Shown: positions 1-8,091 of the stretch, piece by piece | Layout of the letters: each line of letters opens with the position of its first letter | Position numbering within the stretch: the stretch's first letter is position 1 | Assembly (NCBI GenBank): GCA_910586755.1 | Contig: CAJUJM010000007.1 | Location: 1 to 60,635 of the forward strand | DNA length: 60,635 nucleotides | Direction of reading: 5' to 3' | DNA from: an uncultured Lachnospiraceae bacterium | GTDB taxonomy: Bacteria > Bacillota > Clostridia > Lachnospirales > Lachnospiraceae | Position numbers and translations under genes: made by a program | Notes under the pieces: model-generated | Databases searched by the model: none | Told to the model about the DNA's origin: nothing | Seen by the model: only the letters and a program-made list of their open reading frames with translations

Positions 1-111
1 CAGATCTTTCAATGCAATGGATTTTAACACGAGTTTATCTCCATCAAAATATTTCTTTCCATCTGTAATCACACCGTCTATATCGAATAGTACCATCTTA
101 ATTTTCTGCAT
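1..111 (-). CDS. HAD-superfamily phosphatase, KdsC-like (N-terminal fragment)
   Basis: Only the first 37 codons lie in the window; the gene continues past the left edge. The start is the ATG at 111-109. The peptide carries FDIDGVITDGK at about residues 9-19, the DxDG(V)xTDG signature of the KdsC/NeuA-type HAD phosphatases, where the first Asp is the nucleophile and the second the acid/base. Such enzymes dephosphorylate sugar phosphates such as KDO-8-phosphate or acylneuraminate-9-phosphate. The next gene upstream on the same strand is a CDP-glycerol-type transferase ending 12 bases before, so a role in surface polysaccharide precursor synthesis is likely but inferred. The substrate cannot be told from this fragment. 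Confidence 0.75.
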   Translation of the reverse strand, partial: MQKIKMVLFDIDGVITDGKKYFDGDKLVLKSIALKDL

Positions 112-123
112 ATATCCGCCCTT

Positions 124-1521
124 TCATTTTACTTCTTCAAGGGTCTCTATATCGTGATACATAACTGGTTTTCCAATTTCCTGATATAATTGAACTACGC
201 TGCTGGCATCTCCATAATATGCATCGCTAACTGCCACAGCTCTGTCTAAATCAGATGTATCATCATAAATTCCCCAACCCTGACTGCAATACTCTGTTAC
301 GATCCGGTCATACCGCTCTTTTAGCCCCGGCCTCATGGAAACAATAGTAGCCCGAAACAGCGGATGGGGCCTCCACAGCAGGGTCATATGATCCTGATTT
401 TTTTTGAATACTTGAAAAGTATCCTCTATTTTATCCAACAGCTTTTCCCCATGCCGCAAAAGAGCGGTAAGTCCTGTATTATAAAATATAACCTTCCTCC
501 GGCTCCCGTCTGTCTTCTCAATCGCTTTTCGCCATTCTTCCGGCACTTCTATAGGTTCTTTCCCGGCGGACAGAATTTTATCTGTCTTCGGCGACCCCAG
601 ACCGAGTATCTTCTTCTCCCAATACTTTCTGGTATCTTCTTTTGAATTTTCTTTCATAAAGTCAGTCAGCACATTAATATAGATATTCCGCATATTCTCT
701 GACTGAACGATTACTTTATTGGCATTAAAAACCGCTGGGGTAATACAGAAATTTTCTATATCTTTCACAGCGGCTTTATCATCCTGACTGATTTCTTGCA
801 ATACAAAATATGGGATATACACCAGCTTGTCCGTAAACTTTTTTAAATTGCTGGAATAAAAAAATGGGTGAACACTGGTTATATGGTTATTATTATCATA
901 TGGATTATGTATAAAAATAATATCCGGTCTTCTCTTCTCAAAATCGTATTCATCATATTTTGTAGTGGGAACATATTCCGGATACAGTTCTCCCTCATAA
1001 TGCTCTTCTTTAAAGCTGCCATTCGGATTCTTGACATAGTAAGGAATGGGAATCACATAAGCATCTGTATTTTCATCCTCATCTGCCGCTTTCCACACAC
1101 TCTCTAAAGAATCCCACATAGAAGCTTTGTAAGGCAGAAATACCACTTCCTTTCTCTCATCCGGCACTTCATACTGGAGGCGGTTCTGCAGATCTATAAG
1201 CTGTTTTCTGATCTTTTTAGACAGTTTCCGGCATCTGTCTTTATCGGATAGGCTTATGCTCATCTGGTAAATCTTTTCGCAGTAATCCTCCAAAGTGCTG
1301 ACCATAGGGCGGTATGTTTCTCCAAAGATTTCCAGATGAGCGCCAATTTGCATGGCAGCATCCTGGCACTGGATCAATACCTCCGTCAGCTCCTGGGGAT
1401 CTGACGAGAGTGATTTCACAACAGACTCATTGGCCTCTATCATCGCATTAAGCAAACCTAACAGTTCTTTTTTTCTGCATCTCTCCAGCATCACTGCCTC
1501 CCATGAAAAGTTAATATCCAT
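124..1521 (-). CDS. CDP-glycerol:glycerophosphotransferase-like protein
   Basis: A 465-residue cytoplasmic protein. The first 140 residues are helical and charged. The middle has VVFLPYKASMWDSLESVW and DIIFIHNPYDNNNHITSVHP. The last third has LLWRPHPLFRAT and DAYYGDASSVVQLYQEIGKP, matching the GT-B nucleotide-binding half of the TagB/TagF family (compare the family DYSS-near-C-terminus motif). These enzymes transfer glycerol-phosphate or a related unit from CDP-activated donors to teichoic acid or capsule polymers. It is followed by a KdsC-like phosphatase gene, which supports a surface-polymer role. The family call rests on the C-terminal half; the N-terminal helical part is not recognised and acceptor and donor are unknown. 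Confidence 0.65.
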   Translation of the reverse strand: MDINFSWEAVMLERCRKKELLGLLNAMIEANESVVKSLSSDPQELTEVLIQCQDAAMQIGAHLEIFGETYRPMVSTLEDYCEKIYQMSISLSDKDRCRKLSKKIRKQLIDLQNRLQYEVPDERKEVVFLPYKASMWDSLESVWKAADEDENTDAYVIPIPYYVKNPNGSFKEEHYEGELYPEYVPTTKYDEYDFEKRRPDIIFIHNPYDNNNHITSVHPFFYSSNLKKFTDKLVYIPYFVLQEISQDDKAAVKDIENFCITPAVFNANKVIVQSENMRNIYINVLTDFMKENSKEDTRKYWEKKILGLGSPKTDKILSAGKEPIEVPEEWRKAIEKTDGSRRKVIFYNTGLTALLRHGEKLLDKIEDTFQVFKKNQDHMTLLWRPHPLFRATIVSMRPGLKERYDRIVTEYCSQGWGIYDDTSDLDRAVAVSDAYYGDASSVVQLYQEIGKPVMYHDIETLEEVK

Positions 1522-1681
1522 ACAAATTATATCGACGCTATTTTACACTATTTAAGGTATATTTACAATAAATTAATTTTGGCGCCTGTATTTTCTCTTT
1601 AAAGAAGCTTTAAAGAGGCAGGTTTTCTCATTGAGTAAATCTGCGGGCTGTGGTAAAATATAATAAAAGGAGGGGATATCC

Positions 1682-2620
1682 GTGGAAAATGCAAAGAAAA
1701 CCAACACACCTTATGATGATGTATTCCGTACATTGCTCAACGATTGCAGCTCTCTGATCATCCCTGTAGTCAATGAAGCCTTTGGGGAGCATTATTCCGG
1801 CCGGGAAAAGATCTCCTTCTCACCAAATGAGCACTTCTTAAACCAGCAGGGAGGAAATGAAGAGGAACGAATCACGGACAGCAGTTTTCGCATAGAAGGA
1901 GAGCCTGTCAAAAAGTACCATATAGAATGTCAAAGCAGTTCCGACAGCAGCATGCTGATCAGGTTTTTTGAATATGACACGCAGATTGCTCTCGACGAGG
2001 GAAAGATCAGCGGAAATGTCCTTACTGTAACACTTCCACATTCCGCTGTATTGTTTTTAAGACATCTTACCTCAACCCCTGATTCTCTGAAGATCCGAAT
2101 GGTGACTCCTGGCGGAACCGTGGAATATGACATCCGGGTAATGAAATCCCAGCAATATACTTTGGAAAAGATTTTTGAGAAAAACCTCCTGTTTCTGATC
2201 CCGTTCTATATCTTTTCCCATGAAACCCGGTTTGAGGAATACGAAAAGGACAAAACTAAGCTGAGGGCATTGCAGGAGGAATACGAGCAAATCAAAAACA
2301 GACTGGAAGAGCTTTTAAACCGGAGAGCCATCAGTGAATATACAAGGTGTACCATTATTGATATGTCAAACAAAGTACTGGAACATATTGCTGCAAAATA
2401 TATTTCTGTTAAGGAAGGAGTGAAGGCGGTTATGGGCGGAAAAGTTCTGGAATATGAAGCGAAAACCATAAAAAGAGAAGGCATTGAACAAGGTATTGAA
2501 CAAGGCATCATGGGTACTGTCTCAATACTAAAAAACTTAGGACTTCCCTCTCAGACTATCCTGGTTAAAATCCGGGAACAATATAATCTCAGTGCGGAAG
2601 AGGCAGAAAAGTATTTATGA
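1682..2620 (+). CDS. Rpn-family recombination-promoting nuclease / PD-(D/E)XK transposase-like protein
   Basis: The 312-residue protein starts at a GTG behind a strong AAAGGAGGGG ribosome site. The opening TPYDDVFRTLLND, then YHIECQSSSDSSMLIRFFEY at about residues 80-100, is the PD-(D/E)XK nuclease pattern of Rpn (YhgA-like) proteins, with E-x-Q in the place of E-x-K. The C-terminus has the near-repeat EGIEQGIEQGI typical of this family, which varies in copy number in relatives. Rpn proteins are linked to RecA-independent recombination, and some act in phage defence. It stands alone between a minus-strand surface-polymer gene and a terminator. A target is not evident. Confidence 0.8.
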   Translation: MENAKKTNTPYDDVFRTLLNDCSSLIIPVVNEAFGEHYSGREKISFSPNEHFLNQQGGNEEERITDSSFRIEGEPVKKYHIECQSSSDSSMLIRFFEYDTQIALDEGKISGNVLTVTLPHSAVLFLRHLTSTPDSLKIRMVTPGGTVEYDIRVMKSQQYTLEKIFEKNLLFLIPFYIFSHETRFEEYEKDKTKLRALQEEYEQIKNRLEELLNRRAISEYTRCTIIDMSNKVLEHIAAKYISVKEGVKAVMGGKVLEYEAKTIKREGIEQGIEQGIMGTVSILKNLGLPSQTILVKIREQYNLSAEEAEKYL

Positions 2621-2672
2621 AACTCTTTCCCCGGAAAAGTCAGCCGTAAAAGTTTTCCCAACAGGAGAGGAT

Positions 2673-2712
2673 AAAAAAGGCCCCCGTATTGTGGTATCAA
2701 GGGGCCTTTTTT
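2673..2712. terminator. Bidirectional Rho-independent terminator
   Basis: A perfect 12-bp inverted repeat, AAAAAAGGCCCC (2673-2684) and GGGGCCTTTTTT (2701-2712), with a 16-base loop. The A and T tracts make it usable from both sides. It separates the rpn gene (+) from the converging sugar operon (-). Confidence 0.9.
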
Positions 2713-2739
2713 CGCTGATTCATGTATGTACTCCATTCC

Positions 2740-3789
2740 TTACTTAATCACAATCGCCTGCGACAAATGCCTCGGGGTATCAGCGTTTAATCCCTTCTGC
2801 TCTGCCATATAGTAACCCATAAGCTGGCCGATAAAGCCGATCATGGCGGCATTTTGCAGGCTGTCATAGCCGTAATTCATATCCAGGGTGTAGTCTGCGT
2901 CGTTAAAATCCCCGGATGCAGTATTGCCGATTGCCAGGGTAACGGCCCCGTATTCTTTCATCTGTGTCAGCAGCTTGGCGTCGCCGTCTGTGGTTGCCTC
3001 ATTGGCCAGAAGGATGATCATGGTCTTATCATCTACCAGGCTCATGGGGCCGTGGCGGTATTCTAAGGTGTAGTAGGCCTCTGAATTGCTCAGGCTCATT
3101 TCTTTCATTTTATTCATGCACTCATTGGCAATCCCATAGTAAATACCCTGGCCTAAGGTAATGTAAAGATTTAATTCCGGATGGTCGGATACGATTTTTT
3201 TTGCCAGCTTATCCGTCTCTTTTAAGAATTCCTCGGACTGAGAAGCATAATCCTTCATTGCCTCTATCTTTTCTTTTTGTCCCCCTGCATAAAAGGCCAG
3301 AATCACAGACAAATAAATCATGCTGGTAAAGGATCGGGTCATAATGACGCTGTCTTCCGGAGTTTCGGGTGAAAGAATCATATAATCATTGTATTTGGCG
3401 CTGTCGGCGTCGCAGGTGATGGCCAGGCTTTTCACTCCCTCAAAGGTCCTGACTTTATCAATGGCCATCCGCACCTCTGTGGTATAGCTTTTCCTGGTAA
3501 TGGGAAGCACCAGAACCTTTTTTCCTTTTCCCACATAGGTTTCCGGGAAGTAATAAAGCTCAGAGCAGCACATTCCCTTAGCCGGAATATCCGTGCAGCT
3601 TGCAAATGCATGGGCCGCAGCCTGTGCAAGATAGAGAGAGGTGCCGCAGCCGGTAAAGATCAGCTCATCATACTTCTCTGCAAATACCTGATCCAGCACC
3701 TGATAAATCTTGTCTAAAATGTCATTTATTGCCTGAAAAGAAGCAGGCTGTCCGTATATTTCTTTGTATGTAAGTTCACTGTTTTTCAT
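2740..3789 (-). CDS. SIS-domain sugar isomerase/deaminase (AgaS/FrlB-like)
   Basis: A 349-residue protein with two SIS (sugar isomerase) domains. The first is marked by ELIFTGCGTSLYLAQAAAHA (residues about 42-61) and the second by LYITLGQGIYYGIANECMNK (about 210). The glutamine-hydrolysing domain of GlmS is absent. The family includes AgaS (galactosamine-6-phosphate deaminase/isomerase) and FrlB deglycases, which release an amine from a phosphorylated amino sugar. The ribosome site AAGGAGG is clear. It is the last gene of a minus-strand run with a class II aldolase, a sugar ABC transporter and a sulfatase, so removal of the amino group of an imported, possibly sulfated, amino sugar is the best guess. 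The exact substrate is inferred only from context. Confidence 0.8.
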   Translation of the reverse strand: MKNSELTYKEIYGQPASFQAINDILDKIYQVLDQVFAEKYDELIFTGCGTSLYLAQAAAHAFASCTDIPAKGMCCSELYYFPETYVGKGKKVLVLPITRKSYTTEVRMAIDKVRTFEGVKSLAITCDADSAKYNDYMILSPETPEDSVIMTRSFTSMIYLSVILAFYAGGQKEKIEAMKDYASQSEEFLKETDKLAKKIVSDHPELNLYITLGQGIYYGIANECMNKMKEMSLSNSEAYYTLEYRHGPMSLVDDKTMIILLANEATTDGDAKLLTQMKEYGAVTLAIGNTASGDFNDADYTLDMNYGYDSLQNAAMIGFIGQLMGYYMAEQKGLNADTPRHLSQAIVIK

Positions 3790-3797
3790 AGTCTTTC

Positions 3798-3934
3798 CTC
3801 CTTATATAATTGTAGCGCCACGCGCCGCTGCGCGTCACCTGGCAAGTCGTCGCAAGGCATTTAGAGAAATGCTTCGCATTTGCCTTTCTCCTCGTTATAA
3901 TAATGTTGTGGCACGCGTCACCTGCCAAATCGGC
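3798..3934 (-). repeat. Pre-Shine-Dalgarno hairpin repeat, family R3, copy a (tandem, degenerate)
   Basis: The gap between the aldolase and SIS genes. On the minus strand it contains two related units, GGCAGGTGACGCG and GCCAGGTGACGCG, each inside a GGCA/TGCC or GCC/GGC hairpin. The second leads to GCGGCGCGTGGCGCTACAA and then the AAGGAGG of the SIS gene. The same GCGGCGCGTGCCGGTACAA element lies before the TIM-like gene at 17.86 kb and a shortened form before the sulfatase at 9.53 kb. Function unknown. Confidence 0.6.
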
Positions 3935-3936
3935 GG

Positions 3937-4791
3937 TCATGCCTTATTGTCAGAACCAGCCAGCCGGATAATCTTTTTCACATCCTCCTGAAGCTTCTCA
4001 TTGGCAAACTGAGACAGTTTCCATGAATGGCCCTGATGGTTCATAGTTTTTAATCCTTCTTCATAGTGCTCTACGTATTTGTAGCGGATCTCTGTGCCGA
4101 AATTTATCTTGGCAACTCCCAGCTTAATGGCTTCTTTAATAATATCCTCTCTCATACCGGTACAGCCGTGAAGCACCAGAGGGATATGGGTAAAATCCCG
4201 TACCGCTTTCAGCACCTCCAGATGGATATCCGGCTCTCCTTTATAGTAGCCGTGGGCATTTCCAATGCCGATGGCCAGGGAATCGGGGCAGCACAGGCTT
4301 AAAAAGCGGCGTACTTCTTCCGGATCCACAATATTTTTGTTTTCCATTACCGCACCCATATTGTCCAGACGCAAAAGCTCCCCAATCTCCGCTTCCACCG
4401 GAACGCCAAAGCACCTGGCTACGTCCAGCACCTGGTTGGTCATAGCGGCATTTTCCTCAATGGGCTTAGTGGATCCGTCAATCATCAGAGAGGTAAAACC
4501 CAGCTTTAAGGCCTCCATACAGATTTCAAAACCGTCCCCGTGGTCTAAATGAATGGCAACCGGCACCGATACCTTGTCCGCACACCACTTACATACATTT
4601 ACAAACCAGTCGTGGCCGGAATAGGCCCCGGTGCTGACATAGTGGGCCAGAATAACGGGAGAACCCAGATCTTCTGCCGCCTTGCACACTGCCCAGATAA
4701 TGTCATAGTTTCCTCCCTGGGTATTAATGGCAGGCACTGCATAGCCTTTCTTTGAAGCTTCTATTAACATTTCCTTACTTGTTGCTAACAT
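3937..4791 (-). CDS. Class II fructose/tagatose-bisphosphate aldolase
   Basis: A 284-residue zinc aldolase that splits fructose- or tagatose-1,6-bisphosphate (or a related ketose phosphate) to two triose units. Visible metal and active-site elements in order: IHLDHGDGFE (Asp83/His84), MIDGSTKPIEEN (about 110-121), VEAEIGEL (about 133), AIGIGNAHGYYKGEP (zinc His), LVLHGCTGM (zinc His) and KINFGTEIR for phosphate binding. The length matches GatY/KbaY rather than the 330-390-residue long forms. A second, different class II aldolase is encoded at 24.1 kb. It is co-directional with the SIS gene downstream and the ABC transporter upstream. The start ATG follows AGGAGG. Confidence 0.88.
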   Translation of the reverse strand: MLATSKEMLIEASKKGYAVPAINTQGGNYDIIWAVCKAAEDLGSPVILAHYVSTGAYSGHDWFVNVCKWCADKVSVPVAIHLDHGDGFEICMEALKLGFTSLMIDGSTKPIEENAAMTNQVLDVARCFGVPVEAEIGELLRLDNMGAVMENKNIVDPEEVRRFLSLCCPDSLAIGIGNAHGYYKGEPDIHLEVLKAVRDFTHIPLVLHGCTGMREDIIKEAIKLGVAKINFGTEIRYKYVEHYEEGLKTMNHQGHSWKLSQFANEKLQEDVKKIIRLAGSDNKA

Positions 4792-4829
4792 ACCTTTTTC
4801 CTCCTACTTTTGCCCTGTTTTTTAGGCAT
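4785..4829 (-). CDS. Possible 14-codon leader peptide (MPKKQGK)
   Basis: A short frame, ATG at 4829 to TAG at 4785, whose stop overlaps the ATG of the aldolase gene in another frame. It encodes MPKKQGKSRRKKVC. The same first eight residues, MPKKQGKK, are encoded twice with other codons just upstream of the aldo/keto reductase start near 59.95 kb. The ribosome site of the aldolase (AGGAGG) lies inside it. There is no strong ribosome site for the small frame itself, so it may just be part of repeat family R5. Confidence 0.25.
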   Translation of the reverse strand: MPKKQGKSRRKKVC

Positions 4830-4856
4830 ACAGGTATACCCGCAGGGTGTTTCCTC
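4807..4856 (-). repeat. Intergenic repeat family R5, copy 1
   Basis: On the minus strand: GGAGGAAACACCC, a GGGTAT segment, then ATGCC, AAAAAACAGGGC and AAAAG leading to the aldolase ribosome site. Two tandem copies with the same order sit before the aldo/keto reductase at 59921-60022. Each unit contains short inverted repeats (ACCC/GGGT and GCCC/GGGC). Confidence 0.6.
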
Positions 4857-5696
4857 CTAACCTTTGACCGCACCGGCTACCAAGCCTTTTACCATGTATT
4901 TCTGGAAGAAGATAAACAGAAGTACCATAGGCAATGCGCCTACTACAGAAATAGCATTAACCAGTGACCAGTCATAAGATAATTCTCCTAAATACCGAAG
5001 TGCGATTCCTACAGATAATGTACGCAGGGAATCGGTCTGAATCAAAGTCGCAGCATGGAGATAATCATCCCATGTCATTAAGAATGAATAAATTCCGACT
5101 GCTACAATGCCGGGCTTTACCAGAGGTATAATAACCCGGAATAAGGTGGCAAATCTTTTGGCCCCGTCAACCGTAGCCGCTTCCTCTAATTCTCTTGGAA
5201 TAGAGTCATAAAAACTGGACATCAGCATAACACAGAACGGAACCTGTGCTGCTACTACCGCTAAAATCAAACCGGTTCTTGTATTAATCAGGTTTGCCTT
5301 TCCCAACAGGCCGTATAAAGAAATCATGCGGCTGACTACCGGGAACATCTGTGAAGACATTAATGCTGCTAAAATCCATTTGTTCCATTTAAAATGGAAA
5401 CGTGACAGGGTATAGCCGGATGTCAATGCAATTAACGTGGAAAACAATGCTGCAAAACCAGCTACAATAAAGTTGTTTTTATAATATACGAAGAACTGAT
5501 TGTTTGTAGTCAAAAGACTTTTAAAACTTGCCGTGGTAGGTTCTTCTGGTAAAAATGTCGGCGGATATAAATATGCCTCCATATTTGTTTTCAATGCCGT
5601 TACTACCATCCAATAGATTGGGAACAGCAGGAAAACCATAATTATGATTAAAAGCAAATATCGAACACAAGTAAATGCTGTCTGTTTCCTTTTCAT
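4857..5696 (-). CDS. Sugar ABC transporter permease, MalG-type
   Basis: A 279-residue membrane protein with about six predicted membrane spans, beginning LLLIIIMVFLLFPIYWMVV. The EAA loop that docks the ATPase is seen as EEAATVDGAKRFATLFRVI at about residue 180, in the form typical of the MalG/carbohydrate (CUT1) family. Its start overlaps the stop of the MalF-type partner by 4 bases, so translation is coupled. No ATPase is present in this operon; CUT1 systems in Firmicutes often share a distant MsmX-type ATPase, which is expected here. Confidence 0.9.
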   Translation of the reverse strand: MKRKQTAFTCVRYLLLIIIMVFLLFPIYWMVVTALKTNMEAYLYPPTFLPEEPTTASFKSLLTTNNQFFVYYKNNFIVAGFAALFSTLIALTSGYTLSRFHFKWNKWILAALMSSQMFPVVSRMISLYGLLGKANLINTRTGLILAVVAAQVPFCVMLMSSFYDSIPRELEEAATVDGAKRFATLFRVIIPLVKPGIVAVGIYSFLMTWDDYLHAATLIQTDSLRTLSVGIALRYLGELSYDWSLVNAISVVGALPMVLLFIFFQKYMVKGLVAGAVKG

Positions 5697-6604
5697 GCTG
5701 TTTCCTCTCTTTTCATAGCTTTATTAAAGAAGTATGTTACCACTATCATCAAAAGCATCCAAACGGTGGTTACTGCCGCGCCGGAACCTAAATCCTGGCT
5801 GACAAAGGCTTCCCGGTAACTTAAAATTGCCAGGGTTGTAGTGGCGCCGTCAGGCCCGCCGCCGGTCATTGTCCAGAACAGTGGGAACTGCTTAAAGTTT
5901 TCAATAATAGACATGGATACTGCTACTGCGATTACACTTCTCATGCTGGGAAGCGTAATATGGAAAAATCGTTGTACTTTATTTGCTCCATCTACGGTAG
6001 CTGCTTCAAAAAGTTCTTCCGGAACGTTCTGAAGGCCTGCCAGCAGAAGCAGCGTCATTAATGGAACCTGCTTCCATAAAGATGCAATGCTGATACCCAT
6101 CAGGGCTGTTTTGGGGTTATTTAAGACCGCCAAATCGTTGACAGCTCCGCCTGTTGCAACGGATACCAGATATTTTACCAGTCCATACTGGGGCTGGAAC
6201 AGCCACATCCAAATCAATGCGGAAATTACAGTGGGGATCACCCAGGGCGTCATCATAACGCCCTGGATAATCTTTGCTGCCTTTACTCCGGAGTTAAGGA
6301 TTAATGCAAGAATCATACCCAGAATAAATACTGCAATCACTACCACCAATACATAGATAAATGTGTTGGAGATAGCCTGAGGCAGCTTTGCATTCTGAAA
6401 CAGCTTTGTATAATTTTTAAAATTATTCCAGGTTCCCGGTTTTCCGCTAATAATATTTTTAATCTTGTATTCTGTAAAACTTTTTATTACTGAATCTACT
6501 ACCGGAACCAGAATAAAAATTACAGTCATTATAATCGCTGGGGCTGCCAGAAGCAGCGAAAAGAGTTTATCTTTCCCGGTTTTCGTCATCATACTCTGTT
6601 TCAT
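5693..6604 (-). CDS. Sugar ABC transporter permease, MalF-type
   Basis: A 303-residue CUT1-type permease with about six membrane spans. The EAA docking loop is EELFEAATVDGANKVQRFFH at about residue 198, followed by ITLPSM. It lies between the solute-binding lipoprotein gene upstream and the MalG-type gene downstream, with a 4-base overlap to the latter. It forms the heterodimeric channel with that protein. The short first cytoplasmic segment is usual for Gram-positive MalF-like proteins, which lack the large P2 loop of E. coli MalF. Confidence 0.9.
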   Translation of the reverse strand: MKQSMMTKTGKDKLFSLLLAAPAIIMTVIFILVPVVDSVIKSFTEYKIKNIISGKPGTWNNFKNYTKLFQNAKLPQAISNTFIYVLVVVIAVFILGMILALILNSGVKAAKIIQGVMMTPWVIPTVISALIWMWLFQPQYGLVKYLVSVATGGAVNDLAVLNNPKTALMGISIASLWKQVPLMTLLLLAGLQNVPEELFEAATVDGANKVQRFFHITLPSMRSVIAVAVSMSIIENFKQFPLFWTMTGGGPDGATTTLAILSYREAFVSQDLGSGAAVTTVWMLLMIVVTYFFNKAMKREETA

Positions 6605-6645
6605 GCAATCCTTTCCTCCATTTATGATTCCTTAAACCAATGCTT

Positions 6646-6684
6646 ACTTTGAAAATCCGCCGCCGTCGGGCGCATGCAGGTTTA
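6646..6684 (-). repeat. Stop-codon-linked repeat family R1, copy 1 (truncated)
   Basis: A 39-base remnant that joins the two ends of the longer R1 repeat: TAAACCTGCATGCGCCCG at one end and GGCGGCGGATTTTCAAAG at the other. The TAA is the stop codon of the solute-binding protein gene. Full copies are at 15371-15475, 26168-26270 and 34448-34551. Confidence 0.7.
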
Positions 6685-8049
6685 ATTTAAAATTCCCTCT
6701 GCTGCTTTCTTAAATTCTTCGATTGCAGTATCTACATCCTTACCGGACACGGTAACGCCCTGAGCCAGAGTACATAACTCCAGATTCAAATCACTGAGAG
6801 TGGGAACAAAGGTCTGAGCGACTACGTTCTCAGCAGAGCCTGTTGCGCCTTCCAGAACCGGATTCATTTCCCCGCCTTCCATCGCTGTCTTTGCCGGATA
6901 TGCAGGGGTGATATTCACCATATAGTCGCCTAAAATTTCAGATGTAATCAGATACTCTGTGAACTTTTTGCATGCAGCTTTCTGAAGGTCGCCGTTGTCT
7001 GCATACATTAAGCAGTGCGCCTGTAATAAGCTTGCCCCATCGCCAGCGCCGCCTTTTAACGGTTTTGCGGAAGCAGTAAAGTTCTTTGCATCCGGGTTGA
7101 TAGAAGACACGCCGTTGAATCCCCAGGACTGATCATAATACATAGCCAGCTGTCCCAATGCAAACAGGTTTCTTAAGTCTTTTAGCTTTGCGTTCTGAGG
7201 ATTGTAGCCCTTTTCGTCCAGAAGCTTTATCATGCTGATAGCATCCTTAAAGCCCTGATTGTCGATAGACAGGTTTCCTTCTTCATCTAACAAAGTACCG
7301 CCGTAGTTGAGGATCATCGCATTAATGGAAGATCCGGATACCGGTACAGACGCGGTGGTCTGTCCAAATGCATAAACCTTATTGCCGTTTGCGTCAGTCA
7401 GCTGGGATAACTTCTCTGCATACTCTAACATCTCGTCAAAGGTAGCAGGCGGAGTATTGGGATCTAAGCCTGCCTGCTCAAATAAGTCCTTGTTATAATA
7501 CAAAACATAGGGGGAGATATACATTGGCAGTCCATAAGCTTTTCCGTCAATCTCAAAGGACTCTAATACAGCCGGATAGAAATCTGCAAGATAATCAGCG
7601 GGAAGAACTTCTTCAATCGGAACAGTCAGACCGGAATCTGCTAATCCGGATACCCAGCCAATCTCGCCGAAAATCATATCTACTCTGTCTCCGCCGCCTG
7701 CCATGTTAATTACCTGATTTACGATCTCCCCGTAAGGCGCGGTTACATATTCAATGGTGATGTTTGGATTCTCTGCTTCAAATCCGGATTTTACATTATT
7801 CCAGAATTCCTCATAACCCTGCTCCAGCAATGCGTAGTTGGCAAATTTGATGGTTACCGGTTCGGTAATCTCATCCCCTGCGGCTTCTGACGCCGCCTCA
7901 GTGCCGTCTGCGGCTTCTGCCTTTGAGTTTTCTGTTGCTGCAGGCGCTGCGGTTGTTGGCGTCTCTGCTTTCTGAGAACATCCGGCGCCAAGTACGGTGA
8001 CTGCCAGTAATGCTGCTGTCATAGTTGCTGCCATAAATCTTTTTCTCAT
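6682..8049 (-). CDS. Extracellular sugar-binding lipoprotein (ABC transporter, CUT1)
   Basis: A 455-residue protein with a lipoprotein signal peptide ending LAVTVLGAGCSQK (lipobox Cys at about residue 25), then a low-complexity linker rich in Ala, Thr and Glu to about residue 60. The rest is a type-1 extracellular solute-binding fold, with IKFANYALLEQGYEEFWNN and GLPMYISPYVLYYNKDLFEQ, the latter a common signature of sugar binders. It is the first of three transporter genes and delivers the sugar to the two permeases downstream. The stop codon is supplied by an R1 repeat remnant. Confidence 0.9.
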   Translation of the reverse strand: MRKRFMAATMTAALLAVTVLGAGCSQKAETPTTAAPAATENSKAEAADGTEAASEAAGDEITEPVTIKFANYALLEQGYEEFWNNVKSGFEAENPNITIEYVTAPYGEIVNQVINMAGGGDRVDMIFGEIGWVSGLADSGLTVPIEEVLPADYLADFYPAVLESFEIDGKAYGLPMYISPYVLYYNKDLFEQAGLDPNTPPATFDEMLEYAEKLSQLTDANGNKVYAFGQTTASVPVSGSSINAMILNYGGTLLDEEGNLSIDNQGFKDAISMIKLLDEKGYNPQNAKLKDLRNLFALGQLAMYYDQSWGFNGVSSINPDAKNFTASAKPLKGGAGDGASLLQAHCLMYADNGDLQKAACKKFTEYLITSEILGDYMVNITPAYPAKTAMEGGEMNPVLEGATGSAENVVAQTFVPTLSDLNLELCTLAQGVTVSGKDVDTAIEEFKKAAEGILN

Positions 8050-8091
8050 AAACTTGTACCCTCTTTCTTTATAATCTTTATTGGCCGCTTC

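Noticed and set aside
1682..2620. Insertion sequence based on the transposase-like label of the Rpn family
   Set aside because: No terminal inverted repeats or target duplications were found around the gene; Rpn proteins are nucleases and need not be mobile.
3798..3934. CRISPR-like repeats
   Set aside because: Only two degenerate units with no regular spacers; no cas genes. No CRISPR array was seen anywhere in the window.
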